DNA of 64,000 nt, taken from NCBI GenBank assembly GCA_942492115.1, contig CALODL010000002.1:186001-250000 (forward strand), given 5' to 3'. The DNA comes from CALODL01 sp942492115. GTDB lineage: Bacteria > Planctomycetota > Phycisphaerae > UBA1845 > CAIVHJ01. Below, piece by piece: positions 52,347-61,086 of the stretch. Position 1 is the first letter of the stretch. Every line of letters starts with the position of its first letter. The position numbers were made by a program, and so were the translations under genes. The notes under the pieces were generated by a model. The model was not told the DNA's origin. It did no database searches and worked only from the letters and a program-made list of their open reading frames with translations.

Positions 52347-53879
52347 TTGTCTTACCGTTCGGTCATCCGCCAACTCGGTCTTCTACTGATCGTGCTCAGT
52401 GGTTCGATGGTGTTCTCGGCAGGTGTCGCGTTATATGACGCGTCGTCGGCCGAGGAGACCGGCGTCGTGCCCGCTATATTGTGGAGCATCGCGATTGGTG
52501 TGGGAGCTGGCCTGGCTCTGGTCCTGGCCGGCCGCAGAGGAACCGGTCAGATCGGGCGCCGCGAGGCGCTGTTGCTCGTATCGTTGAGCTGGTTCATAGG
52601 CTGTCTGCTCGCTGCGCTGCCGTTCTGGCTGTGGGCCCGCTGGGGCATGCCTGATGCGGTCAACGAATTCGACTCGTTCGTCAACTGCTATTTCGAGGCC
52701 ATGAGTGGGCTGACCACCACCGGTGCGACCATACTCAGTGACATTCCTGCGGTACCGCGCGGTCTGTTGTTCTGGCGTGCGTTTACCCACTGGTTGGGTG
52801 GATTGGGCATCGTCGTGTTATTCGTGGCGGTGTTGCCCCTGCTCGGTGTCGGCGGCAAGCGGCTATTCCGCATCGAGACCACCGGCGTGTCATCCGAAGG
52901 CGCCACCCCGCGCATTGTCGAGACCGCTCGTGTTCTGTGGTTCATTTACGTTGGATTCACCGTCGCGGAAGTGCTGCTGTTGATGCTGGTCGACCAGGAC
53001 ATGACCTTCTACAAAGCGCTGACCCACACTTTCGCGACGTTGGCAACCGGTGGATTCAGCACCGAGAACGCCAGCGCCGGTGCATTTTCCGCTGCGGCCC
53101 AATGGGTCATGACGGCGTTCATGTTGCTCGCCGGCGTCAATTTCGCACTGTATCACCAGGTGCTACGCGGGCGTCCGGGACGGCTGTTCAAGGATACTGA
53201 GCTCAGGGCCTATCTGCTGATCATTGCGGTGGCATCGATTCTCGTATTCTTCAATATTCGTGGCATGAGCTATCCTGCGACGACCGGGGTCAACGAGGTT
53301 CATGGCACCGCCACCGAAGTCCGCGATGCGGTCTTCCAGGTGGTCTCCATACAGACGACCACGGGGTTCTGCACGGCCGATTTCAATTACTGGCATTTCT
53401 TCTCGCATGCCATTCTGCTCGCTTTGATGTTCGTGGGTGGCTGCGGTGGATCGACGGGCGGCGGTATCAAGGTCATTCGGATCGTGGTTGCCGTGAAGAT
53501 CATGTGGTCCGAACTGGAACGTGTTTTCCGGCCCAATGTGATCAGGCCCGTGAAGGTCGGCGCTACATCGATCGATGAATCGCAACGCCTGGCGATCATT
53601 GCTTACGTACTCGGCATCGCCTTCATCTTCGGGATTGGAACGGCACTATTGATCCTGACCGAATCGGGGGGTGATATTAACTTGATCACCGCATCGACTG
53701 CGGTGATCGCGACCCTCAACAACATTGGTCCAGGGCTCGATCGGGTCGGCGCAGTGGCCAACTATGATTGGTTCAGTGACCCCGGCAAGATCCTGTTGTG
53801 CGTCCTCATGGCCGTCGGCCGTCTCGAGGTCTTTCCGGTGATGGTCATCTTCATGCCAAGGTTCTGGCGCAGCGACTAG
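52347..53879 (+). CDS. trkH: Trk potassium uptake channel protein TrkH
   Basis: 510 residues from a TTG at 52347. About ten membrane helices with four pore-loop repeats: YFEAMSGLTTTGATIL, LATGGFSTEN, VSIQTTTGFCTADF and STAVIATLNNIGPGLDRVG. The GGCGGSTGGGIKV loop, with the conserved hinge, is also present. It imports K+ at the inner membrane together with TrkA. Complete length. Confidence 0.96.
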   Translation: MSYRSVIRQLGLLLIVLSGSMVFSAGVALYDASSAEETGVVPAILWSIAIGVGAGLALVLAGRRGTGQIGRREALLLVSLSWFIGCLLAALPFWLWARWGMPDAVNEFDSFVNCYFEAMSGLTTTGATILSDIPAVPRGLLFWRAFTHWLGGLGIVVLFVAVLPLLGVGGKRLFRIETTGVSSEGATPRIVETARVLWFIYVGFTVAEVLLLMLVDQDMTFYKALTHTFATLATGGFSTENASAGAFSAAAQWVMTAFMLLAGVNFALYHQVLRGRPGRLFKDTELRAYLLIIAVASILVFFNIRGMSYPATTGVNEVHGTATEVRDAVFQVVSIQTTTGFCTADFNYWHFFSHAILLALMFVGGCGGSTGGGIKVIRIVVAVKIMWSELERVFRPNVIRPVKVGATSIDESQRLAIIAYVLGIAFIFGIGTALLILTESGGDINLITASTAVIATLNNIGPGLDRVGAVANYDWFSDPGKILLCVLMAVGRLEVFPVMVIFMPRFWRSD

Positions 53880-53894
53880 AACAGGGTCGCAGGT

Positions 53895-54815
53895 CTATTC
53901 TCTGTCGTCCTTCCAATGGACCTTCGAGCATGGCCGGGGCTCATGCCTGTTCGCGGTGACAACCGCCATCACCTCTTCGACCCCGGGCCGCGCCAGGACC
54001 GTCACCGGACCCAGTGCACGCCAGACGTCGGGATTCGTGGTCATGAAGATCTGAATGGTTGGGATGCCGAGCAGGGCGGCCACGTGCGTCATGCCGGCGT
54101 CGTTGCCGATGTACAGCCGCGTGGCCGCAAGAGTGGTGGCGGCAGCACACAGATCATCGTGGTACACCACCCGGGCCCGCCGTTGGAGGCGGTCAACCAG
54201 ATCGGGGCCGTGGCGTTCGACTTCGTCGGGTCCCAGCATGAACGACACGTCATCCGGAGAGTCCACTAACGTATCCACGAGCTCCTCGTAGAGTTCGAGC
54301 GGCCAGCACTTGTCCAATCCCCCGCTGCCAGGATGTATGACGATGCCCGCTGCTGTGACGCGGCGCGGGGCGCACATCGACCCGCTGACAGCCGTGGCCA
54401 GGCCAGTGGCTGTGATGCCTGCGGTCCAGTGGTCAACGATGTGGGCCTGGGTGCGTGGTCGTGGATCGAGGGTGACGAGGTGTCCTTCGAAGCAGTCGCG
54501 CAACCGTTCACTCTGCGGTGCGGTCGCATCCCCCAGGAACGAGATGACCGTGTCGAACGATGCGAGAAAGCGTCGCAGGTCGCCCGTGTCGTGGGCGGTC
54601 GACTGCCACAGTGGAGCCCAGCGCTGGGCCTCGATGTGCTTCCAACTGCCCAGCATGCCGCACTGGGCCAGGTGACACGCCAGCAGACTGCGGCACAGGC
54701 TGTGAAGCGTGCCGTCGGGCGAGCATCGGCGGACACGCTCGGCAGCATGCAACGCGAGCACGAAGTCGCCCAGAGCCCCGGCATGAATGACCAGGGTGGA
54801 GGATGCGGCGATCAT
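53895..54815 (-). CDS. Glycosyltransferase family 9 (heptosyltransferase-like)
   Basis: 306 residues from the ATG at 54815, overlapping the mnmA stop by 4 bp. GT9 motifs: VIHAGALGDFVLALHAAERV at the start, IHPGSGGLDKCWPLELYEEL in the middle and YIGNDAGMTHVAALLGIPTI near the end. It probably transfers a heptose or related sugar to a lipopolysaccharide core or other surface glycan at the inner membrane. The acceptor is unknown. Its coupling to mnmA looks accidental. Confidence 0.88.
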   Translation of the reverse strand: MIAASSTLVIHAGALGDFVLALHAAERVRRCSPDGTLHSLCRSLLACHLAQCGMLGSWKHIEAQRWAPLWQSTAHDTGDLRRFLASFDTVISFLGDATAPQSERLRDCFEGHLVTLDPRPRTQAHIVDHWTAGITATGLATAVSGSMCAPRRVTAAGIVIHPGSGGLDKCWPLELYEELVDTLVDSPDDVSFMLGPDEVERHGPDLVDRLQRRARVVYHDDLCAAATTLAATRLYIGNDAGMTHVAALLGIPTIQIFMTTNPDVWRALGPVTVLARPGVEEVMAVVTANRHEPRPCSKVHWKDDRE

Positions 54816-55912
54816 GGTGTATCGGCCGATGCGTCCGGTCGGGCGATCCATCCGCCACCCAGGCAATCGTCGCCGTGGTACAGCACGATGGCCTGCCCGG
54901 GGGTGATGGCCGATTGGGCGTCGTCGAATGCGATGTGCCAGGTGCCGTCCGTGCGGGGGGTCGCGGTGCACGGTGAGGCGTGGTGATGGTACCTGATCTT
55001 TCCGGTGGCACGGAATGCAGATGTGGGCACATCGACCAGCCAGTTGAGTCGTTCAGCAATGAGTCCGGCACACAGCAGTTCAGACTGTGGACCAATCTGA
55101 ACCGTGTTGTTGCGGGCATCGACCTCGGTGACATACACGGGCAGCCCCAACGCGATGCCGAGGCCGCGGCGCTGCCCAACCGTGTAGCGGCCCACGCCTG
55201 CGTGTTCGCCGATGTGCTGACCACTGCTGTCGATCACGGGTCCCGGCTTCATGGCGTCGGGGCGACGCCGTTCGACGATTGCGGCGTAATTGCGATCCGG
55301 TACGAAACAGATATCGACCGACTCGGGCTTGTTTGCAATGGTCAAATCGAAACGTTCCGCTTCACGACGCACCTCGTCCTTTGTCAGGCCGCCGAGCGGA
55401 AACATCACCCGGTCGAGCACATCTCGGTCCAGTCCGAACAAGACGTACGATTGATCCTTCTCGTCATCGACAGCCTTCTGCAGGACCGGGCCGGTGGAGC
55501 GGCGGTCAATCCGTGCGAAGTGGCCAGTGGCGATCCACTGCGCGTCGATGGAGTCGGCGTAATCGACGATGCGACCGAACTTCAGATCCTGATTGCACAC
55601 GACGCACGGATTGGGGGTGCGTCCCGCGGCGTACTCATCAGAAAAATAATCGACCAGCTTGTCGAACTGCTTCTGAAAGTTGAGGGCATAGAAATTGATG
55701 CCGAGCTTTCCCGCGACATAACGTGCGTCAGCAGCATCGCTGGCACTGCAACAGCCTCGGTGGCGGTCCTCGGGGACGGGTTGGCCACTGTCGAGCCCTG
55801 TGCGCATGAAAAAGCCCACGACCTCGTAGCCCTGCTCGTGGAGCAGGCAGGCCGCAACACTGGAATCGACACCGCCGCTCATGGCGACGACCACTTTGCC
55901 GCGCGTGTTCAT
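54812..55912 (-). CDS. mnmA: tRNA-specific 2-thiouridylase MnmA
   Basis: 366 residues. It thiolates U34 of Lys, Glu and Gln tRNAs. The PP-loop is AMSGGVDSSVAACLL. The first catalytic Cys lies in TPNPCVVCNQDLKFG and the second in SVDICFVPDRNY. VGRYTVGQRRGLGIALG follows. The length is normal. The GT9 gene follows with a 4-bp overlap. Confidence 0.96.
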   Translation of the reverse strand: MNTRGKVVVAMSGGVDSSVAACLLHEQGYEVVGFFMRTGLDSGQPVPEDRHRGCCSASDAADARYVAGKLGINFYALNFQKQFDKLVDYFSDEYAAGRTPNPCVVCNQDLKFGRIVDYADSIDAQWIATGHFARIDRRSTGPVLQKAVDDEKDQSYVLFGLDRDVLDRVMFPLGGLTKDEVRREAERFDLTIANKPESVDICFVPDRNYAAIVERRRPDAMKPGPVIDSSGQHIGEHAGVGRYTVGQRRGLGIALGLPVYVTEVDARNNTVQIGPQSELLCAGLIAERLNWLVDVPTSAFRATGKIRYHHHASPCTATPRTDGTWHIAFDDAQSAITPGQAIVLYHGDDCLGGGWIARPDASADTP

Positions 55913-55970
55913 CGTGGCACTATTCTAGACAGTGGCAGGGGGCTGCGTCGAGCAGTTGAACTGCACGCCT

Positions 55971-57323
55971 TCAGGCGCCGACCACGCCACCGACGGCCTC
56001 CATGACCCGTTCGACCAGGATCGCAGCCTGGTCCTCGTCCCGGGCCTCGGAGATGACACGGATGATCGGCTCGGTGTTGCTGCCGCGGATGTGGACCCAG
56101 CCTTCGGGCCAATCCAGCCGGATCCCGTCGGCGTCATTGACCCGGGCATCATCGAACTTGCCCTGCAGCGCCTCGAGGGCTGCGGCGACCTGTTCGCGGG
56201 CACAGGGGAATTTGCGTTTGATCATCGTGTAGCGTGGCATGTCGTCAACGATTTCACTGAGCGGCCGCTGTTCCTCGGCCATGAGCTGCAATGTCAGGCT
56301 CATGGCCACGAGGCTGTCGCGGACCATGCCGATGCGTGGCTCGATGACCCCGCCGTTGCCCTCGCCGCCCAGGATGCAGCCATGGTTGACGATGCACTCA
56401 GCTACATGGGCCTCGCCGACTGGCGTGCGGATGACCGTGCATCCGGTCGCTTGGGCGAGATCGTCGATCATGCGCGAGCACGACAGATTGGCTGCCGCGA
56501 CACCCTGCATGCGCTTGAAGATCATGCGCGCTGCCAGTGCCAGCGTGTATTCCTCGCCAATAAAACGCCCCGTTTCGTCGACGATCGCCAACCGGTCCGC
56601 ATCCGGATCCTGTGCGAAGCCGACGTGGGCCCCGCTGAGGGGGACGGCTTTGGCCAGGTCACGGAGGTTCTCTTCGGTTGGTTCAGGAGCGTGGTCGAAC
56701 GCGCCGTCGGGCGTGCCGCCCATGTGCTCGACGGTACAACCCAACGCAGCCAGGAGCAGCTTGCCCTCATGGCCGCCGGCGCCGTGGTTACTGTCGAGCA
56801 CGACCTTGAAACGGCGCTGCGCGACGGCAACCGTATCAACGTGTTTCAAGACCGCCGCGATGTGACGCTCGACGGCGTCATCTACGCGATGGCGACGCCC
56901 TTTGTGATCATCGTCGACAACACGGAATTCACCCGCTTCACGTCGTTGCCAGATGGGTTCGGCGTGGCGCTGGCTGGGCGCCTGGCCCTCGGGTGTGAAG
57001 AATTTGAGTCCGTTCCACTCTGGTGGATTGTGGCTTGCGGTGATCAGCAGGCCACCTGCTGCCTGGGTCGAACGGACGACCAGCGCGGCCGCAGGCGTTG
57101 ACACGATGTCAAGATCGCAGACATGACAGCCGGCCGCCGTTATGGCCTCTGCGGCGACATTCGCAAAACCGGCTCCTGATGGGCGACCATCGCGCCCCAG
57201 TACGATCGTGCTGCCGACTGGACAACCGGCAGCGTAGGCCCCTGCGAATGTACGCACGACATCATCCGTAAGCGTTTCGCCGATGATGCCCCGGATTCCT
57301 GATACGCTGACCATCAAGCTCAT
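55971..57323 (-). CDS. glmM: Phosphoglucosamine mutase-like phosphohexomutase
   Basis: 450 residues from the ATG at 57323; the frame upstream runs into the mobile-element remnant. The alpha-D-phosphohexomutase fold has four domains: SVSGIRGIIGETL at the start, active-site Ser in ITASHNPPEWNG, metal loop QDPDADRLA, sugar loop GGEGNGGVIEP and phosphate loop RGSNTEPIIRV. GEGNGG instead of GEQSGH makes it resemble the archaeal-type glucosamine/mannose mutases. The exact substrate is therefore uncertain. It would feed UDP-GlcNAc or GDP-mannose synthesis. Confidence 0.85.
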   Translation of the reverse strand: MSLMVSVSGIRGIIGETLTDDVVRTFAGAYAAGCPVGSTIVLGRDGRPSGAGFANVAAEAITAAGCHVCDLDIVSTPAAALVVRSTQAAGGLLITASHNPPEWNGLKFFTPEGQAPSQRHAEPIWQRREAGEFRVVDDDHKGRRHRVDDAVERHIAAVLKHVDTVAVAQRRFKVVLDSNHGAGGHEGKLLLAALGCTVEHMGGTPDGAFDHAPEPTEENLRDLAKAVPLSGAHVGFAQDPDADRLAIVDETGRFIGEEYTLALAARMIFKRMQGVAAANLSCSRMIDDLAQATGCTVIRTPVGEAHVAECIVNHGCILGGEGNGGVIEPRIGMVRDSLVAMSLTLQLMAEEQRPLSEIVDDMPRYTMIKRKFPCAREQVAAALEALQGKFDDARVNDADGIRLDWPEGWVHIRGSNTEPIIRVISEARDEDQAAILVERVMEAVGGVVGA

Positions 57324-57384
57324 GCTGCGACTATATCCCGTCCGTTCGGAGTGTCCACAGTGCTCTGCATTGTTCCCTAAAAAA

Positions 57385-57470
57385 GGTTCTTCAGCAGAAT
57401 CTGTGGCAGCCAGGTCGCTCTCTCGTCTTCTGGCTCTGGAGCAGGCCAGGGCTAATTGTGCTGAGGAGGC
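57385..57470. mobile_element. 86-bp ISL3-end miniature remnant in the dnaA terminator T-tract
   Basis: It begins GGTTCTTCAGCAGAATCTG, continues with CTCTCTCGTCTTCTGG as in the left end of the complete ISL3 element, and finishes ATTGTGCTGAGGAGGC, the reversed right end. Flanks are CTAAAAAA and AAAAAAAA, consistent with a duplicated A-tract. It has no gene. Confidence 0.75.
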
Positions 57471-57504
57471 AAAAAAAAACAAGCCGTACCCACAGGTACG
57501 GCTT
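57471..57504 (-). terminator. Intrinsic terminator of dnaA
   Basis: Perfect 10-bp stem AAGCCGTACC/GGTACGGCTT with a 4-base loop and nine T on the minus strand, 27 bases after the dnaA stop. The T-run is directly followed by the ISL3 remnant. Confidence 0.92.
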
Positions 57505-57530
57505 GTTGATGAACAGGACAGAAGTAACAG

Positions 57531-59177
57531 TTACGTGGTCGCAGTTCCCACTGGGGTTCCTGGGACACCGGGGGCCGCGAGCGGAGTGGGCTCAACGATC
57601 GCCGCCGGTGCGACCATCGGTGCAGGTGAGACCGCGGCGGCCGCCGGTGGTTCCGCTTCCACAGCCTGAATGGGCGGCGGTGGTACAGGTGACGCCGGCG
57701 GCATCGACTCACCCCCGTCACCGCCGTGGTCCGCGGGGCCATCCCCGTCATCGTAGGTTTCGCTTCGCAGGCCGAGCTGCTCCTCGAGTTCGTTGACGAG
57801 GCTGCGCAGCCGGTGGCGTTTTTCTCCACCCGGCGTATTCCATTTTACCTCGTCATCCTTGGCGATGACTTTGTTCAATTTCGCACACGCGAGGATGACG
57901 GTGGAATGGTTCTTGTTGCCCATGCACCGTCCGATTTCCGGGAAGCTCATGTTCGTGTGCTTCCGGGCGAGCAGCATGGCAATACCACGCGACAAGGCGA
58001 TCGTTCGGGTTTTCCGCGACGTGTGCAGATCGGCCGGGGTCAGCCCGAAGTAGATCGACGACACGCTCTCGATATCACTGAGCTTGACGATCGGTGCGGT
58101 CTTGCTCAGGTGTTCCTGTAGCGCCTGCTGAGCGAGGGCCAGCGTGATCGGCTGCCGTGCGATCGAAGCGAACGCACACAGCTTCAACAGGGCTCCCTCG
58201 AGTTCACGCGCATTCGAATTGATGTTGCCCGCAACGTATTCGATGACCTCGGTCGGGATTTCCCGCTTCATCTGCGAGACGCGGTGCGTCAGGATGCGCA
58301 CCCGCTCTTCGAAGCTGGGCGGGTCGATCTTGACGACCATACCGGCAACGAAGCGGTTGACCAGCGATTCACTGAGGTTGCCAATCAATTTGGGATGGGC
58401 ATCGGAGGCCATGATGACCTGTTTGCCCGCCGCGTCGATCGCATTGTACGTGTGCAGGAACTCCTCCTGTGTGCCTTTCTTGTTGGCCAGGAAGTGGATG
58501 TCATCGATGACCAGGCAATCCACGTTGCGGAAGTGATGCCGGAAGGCGTCACGATTTCCACTTTTGATGGCGTAGATGAACTGGTTGGTGAATTCCTCCC
58601 CCGTCACATAAATGACCTGGAGGTTGGGATGGTGCTCGGCGAGACCGTTGCACGCTGCCTGGAGCAGGTGGGTCTTGCCCAGTCCACACCCACCGTGAAT
58701 GAACAGTGGGTTGAACTGCGTGCCAGGCTTCTCGATTACGCTTTTCGCGCAACCGTAGGCCAGCTTGTTGCTCGACCCGACTACGAAATCGAGCAAACGT
58801 CCGCGCAGCGCCTTTTTCTGCTGCATCGGCCCCTTGCGGCGCGTTTCACGCGCGACACGCTCAGGGTTGTTGTTCATGAATGTGACTTGCGAGTCCAGCT
58901 GGCGCTTCTTGAGATTCTTGGCCAGCGAGGGGTCGATTGAGAAAGCCAGCCTGAGATCTTCACCACTGATCTCTTTGGCTGCTTCCGCGATCGTATCAGC
59001 AAAGTGATTTTCGATCCAAGCGCCTATGAACATGTTGGGGACCCCGACCTTGAGGTAACCATCAGTCATATGGAACTGAGTCGCGTTGCGAAACCAGATC
59101 TTGTAGCGTTGAGGACCTACCTTCTCTGCAATCCGTTCTTCGAGTTGGCGCGCAAAATCCGTGCCGACAGACACCAT
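57531..59177 (-). CDS. dnaA: Chromosomal replication initiator DnaA with a Pro/Ala-rich C-terminal tail
   Basis: 548 residues; AGGAGAGCC precedes the ATG at 59177. Domain I (to about 90), a short linker, then the AAA+ domain: FVVGSSNKLAYGCAK, Walker A GGCGLGKTH, Walker B VIDDIHFLANKKGTQEEF and sensor ELEGALLKL. Domain IV has the DNA-binding signature MGNKNHSTVILACAKL (usual GGRDHST). After EEQLGLRSE the protein carries about 80 extra residues that are acidic and then Pro/Ala/Val-rich (PPASPVPPPPIQAVE). DnaA normally ends at domain IV, so this tail is unusual. It initiates replication at oriC. Confidence 0.96.
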   Translation of the reverse strand: MVSVGTDFARQLEERIAEKVGPQRYKIWFRNATQFHMTDGYLKVGVPNMFIGAWIENHFADTIAEAAKEISGEDLRLAFSIDPSLAKNLKKRQLDSQVTFMNNNPERVARETRRKGPMQQKKALRGRLLDFVVGSSNKLAYGCAKSVIEKPGTQFNPLFIHGGCGLGKTHLLQAACNGLAEHHPNLQVIYVTGEEFTNQFIYAIKSGNRDAFRHHFRNVDCLVIDDIHFLANKKGTQEEFLHTYNAIDAAGKQVIMASDAHPKLIGNLSESLVNRFVAGMVVKIDPPSFEERVRILTHRVSQMKREIPTEVIEYVAGNINSNARELEGALLKLCAFASIARQPITLALAQQALQEHLSKTAPIVKLSDIESVSSIYFGLTPADLHTSRKTRTIALSRGIAMLLARKHTNMSFPEIGRCMGNKNHSTVILACAKLNKVIAKDDEVKWNTPGGEKRHRLRSLVNELEEQLGLRSETYDDGDGPADHGGDGGESMPPASPVPPPPIQAVEAEPPAAAAVSPAPMVAPAAIVEPTPLAAPGVPGTPVGTATT

Positions 59178-59500
59178 GGCTCTCCTTCCACGTCTTTTTC
59201 AGGCTAGTCCGTTTTCAAAAAAAGAAGCCAGAAACATGTTGGAACGGCCAATCCCAACAACTGGCTTGGAGATGTCAACTGCTTCCGACGGCGGCGAAGA
59301 TATCAGCCCTCTCAGGGGTCGTCAATAGCATTCCAGATTGCTTTCCTGTGCATAAGATCGTTGACGAACGGGCAGCACTGGCTTGCGTTATGAAGATTTT
59401 TTTATTTAACGAGTTGAGCACATGTTCCACACGACAAGTGTGTGTATGACGTGGACAACTTTGGTTATTCAACATCATCGATAACGCTTATCCATGCAGA
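59178..59500. other. Candidate oriC / dnaA regulatory region
   Basis: The gap between dnaA and the GNAT gene holds near-DnaA boxes compared with TTATCCACA: TTATGCACA (59347-59355, minus strand), TTGTCCACG (59450-59458, minus), TTATTCAAC (59465-59473) and TTATCCATG (59488-59496). An AT-rich run (59395-59410) follows the first. The last two boxes overlap the GNAT stop region. No perfect box is present. Confidence 0.45.
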
Positions 59501-60376
59501 GCGACGCTCAGTTGTTGAAAAACCTAGGCTGACGTAAATGTTCAGTGCGAATTGATTTTGTTCATCGACGGCAAGAAGAAGATGGTCACACTCACGTTCA
59601 ACAGTATGGGTTTGTGCAACGCCGACAAGTTGTCGCCCATAACCTGCGCCGCGCGCACCTGGAACGACTCCGGTGTACACGATCTCGAGCGCTTGGCGCA
59701 ACGGAACGCGACTCAACAGAAGTACACCGATGGGCCTGTTGTCGTCAAATGCCAGAAACCACAAACCCGGATCGTGTAGACCGGTCGCACGGTGGGCCGC
59801 GAGGACATCATCCATTCCTCGTAGTCCAACGAGCCGTGGACAGTCGCAACTGTCGACATACGTGGCAGCCAACGTCTTTCGAAAAAGGGCATCATGCTGT
59901 GCAGCGCATGGCACCAATGTTGCTGCTGTGGACGGCGGCTGCCAGCGTCGAGGTGGGGACCAGGCCAGGTAGCGGAGGTGTGCGAGGTGCTCAAAGCCGC
60001 AGTCGCCCAGCACGTTAGTCGAGGCACGATCGTCGGGGGGCACGAGAACCTGAATCAGCCGTGCCCCCTGGCTGGCTGCCCAGGATCGGGCAGAGTTCAG
60101 GGCCGCCCCCAGGGCGGCGCTCATGTCCAGGTCGTCGGAGAACGGGGAGGGCATGGCCATGGCCACCCGGCCGGGCGTCACCATGGTCAGGCAGGCTCCG
60201 AGGAGCCGGGTGCCGGAGACAATGACCCGGTATGAGCCGATGTGCAATTGTTGGGCGGTCAGGTAAGCAAGGAAATGATCGACCTGTGCGTCTGAGGCCG
60301 GATGGCCAAGCTTGCTGCCGAGTGCCAGGGCCATGGCCTGGCGTTGCTCCGGCGGTAATGCGTCACGAAGGTTCAT
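59465..60376 (-). CDS. Double-GNAT acetyltransferase
   Basis: 303 residues. The C-terminal GNAT domain is clear: acetyl-CoA loop VVPGARGAGYGRQLV and LLLAVDEQNQFALNIYVSLGF. The N-terminal half has a second, weaker GNAT-like core. A tandem arrangement like this is seen in mycothiol synthase (MshD)-type and other double-GNAT proteins. The acceptor is unknown. The stop lies in the candidate oriC region. Confidence 0.75.
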   Translation of the reverse strand: MNLRDALPPEQRQAMALALGSKLGHPASDAQVDHFLAYLTAQQLHIGSYRVIVSGTRLLGACLTMVTPGRVAMAMPSPFSDDLDMSAALGAALNSARSWAASQGARLIQVLVPPDDRASTNVLGDCGFEHLAHLRYLAWSPPRRWQPPSTAATLVPCAAQHDALFRKTLAATYVDSCDCPRLVGLRGMDDVLAAHRATGLHDPGLWFLAFDDNRPIGVLLLSRVPLRQALEIVYTGVVPGARGAGYGRQLVGVAQTHTVERECDHLLLAVDEQNQFALNIYVSLGFSTTERRSAWISVIDDVE

Positions 60377-60567
60377 CGTGGGGCGCCCTGGGTACGAGTG
60401 GACCGATCCAGTTTCCTGGTAAGCAGAGCCTATCGAATTTCATGGCGACCCGCGAGGCAAGTCGTCGTGATGCCCGATTGGGCCGCGCTTGCTGTCTTGG
60501 CGGTTCTTCTGATAGGTTACGAAGCAAGCGCCCCATCACCGGCCGGGCCAGTTGACCGATCGGATTC

Positions 60568-60996
60568 ATGGCAGAGGAAGCACCACAGCACGTCAAGTTC
60601 GAGATTCGGTCCGATCCGGAGGAGTTACCTGCGGTTCGCGATGCGGTCGAGGTTCTGGCTATGGGGCTGGGCTTTACCGAGGAGCAGGCGACCAAGATCA
60701 TGCTGGCGATGGATGAAGCGCTGGTCAACGTCATCCGGCATGCGTACGGGGGCGCGCATGACAAACCGATTTTCATCGACATGCGCGGGACTGAGGACAA
60801 TGGACGGATTGGATTGCGTGTGCTCATTCGCGATGAAGGCCGCAAGGTCGATCCGGCTAAGATTCGCAGCCGTGATTTGGATGACATTCGTCCAGGAGGA
60901 TTGGGTGTTCACCTCATGAAGAGCATCATGGATGTCGTTGAATTCACGCCGCAAGATCGCGGCATGGCTCTTGAGATGATCAAGTACTTGGACTAA
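60568..60996 (+). CDS. RsbW-like anti-sigma factor / serine kinase
   Basis: 142 residues. A HATPase_c_2 domain: MLAMDEALVNVIRHAYGG is the N-box, IRDEGRKVDP takes the place of the G1 box (usual DxGxGI/P), and PGGLGVHLMKSIMD is the G2 box. Proteins of this kind phosphorylate an anti-anti-sigma protein (RsbV) or hold a sigma factor. The GAF protein at 63752 may be an RsbU-like partner, but this cannot be shown here. Confidence 0.88.
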   Translation: MAEEAPQHVKFEIRSDPEELPAVRDAVEVLAMGLGFTEEQATKIMLAMDEALVNVIRHAYGGAHDKPIFIDMRGTEDNGRIGLRVLIRDEGRKVDPAKIRSRDLDDIRPGGLGVHLMKSIMDVVEFTPQDRGMALEMIKYLD

Positions 60997-61086
60997 ATGG
61001 CCTCCTGCAGATGGATGAGGCCGGGGGCATGCAGCGGGCCCGGTTGATCGCAAATCGGATGCTGCGCGTGCTCACGGGGGCGGTCC

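Noticed and set aside
54333..56005. Long plus-strand frames across the GT9 and mnmA genes
   Set aside because: Both sense genes have complete motif sets; the frames are shadows.
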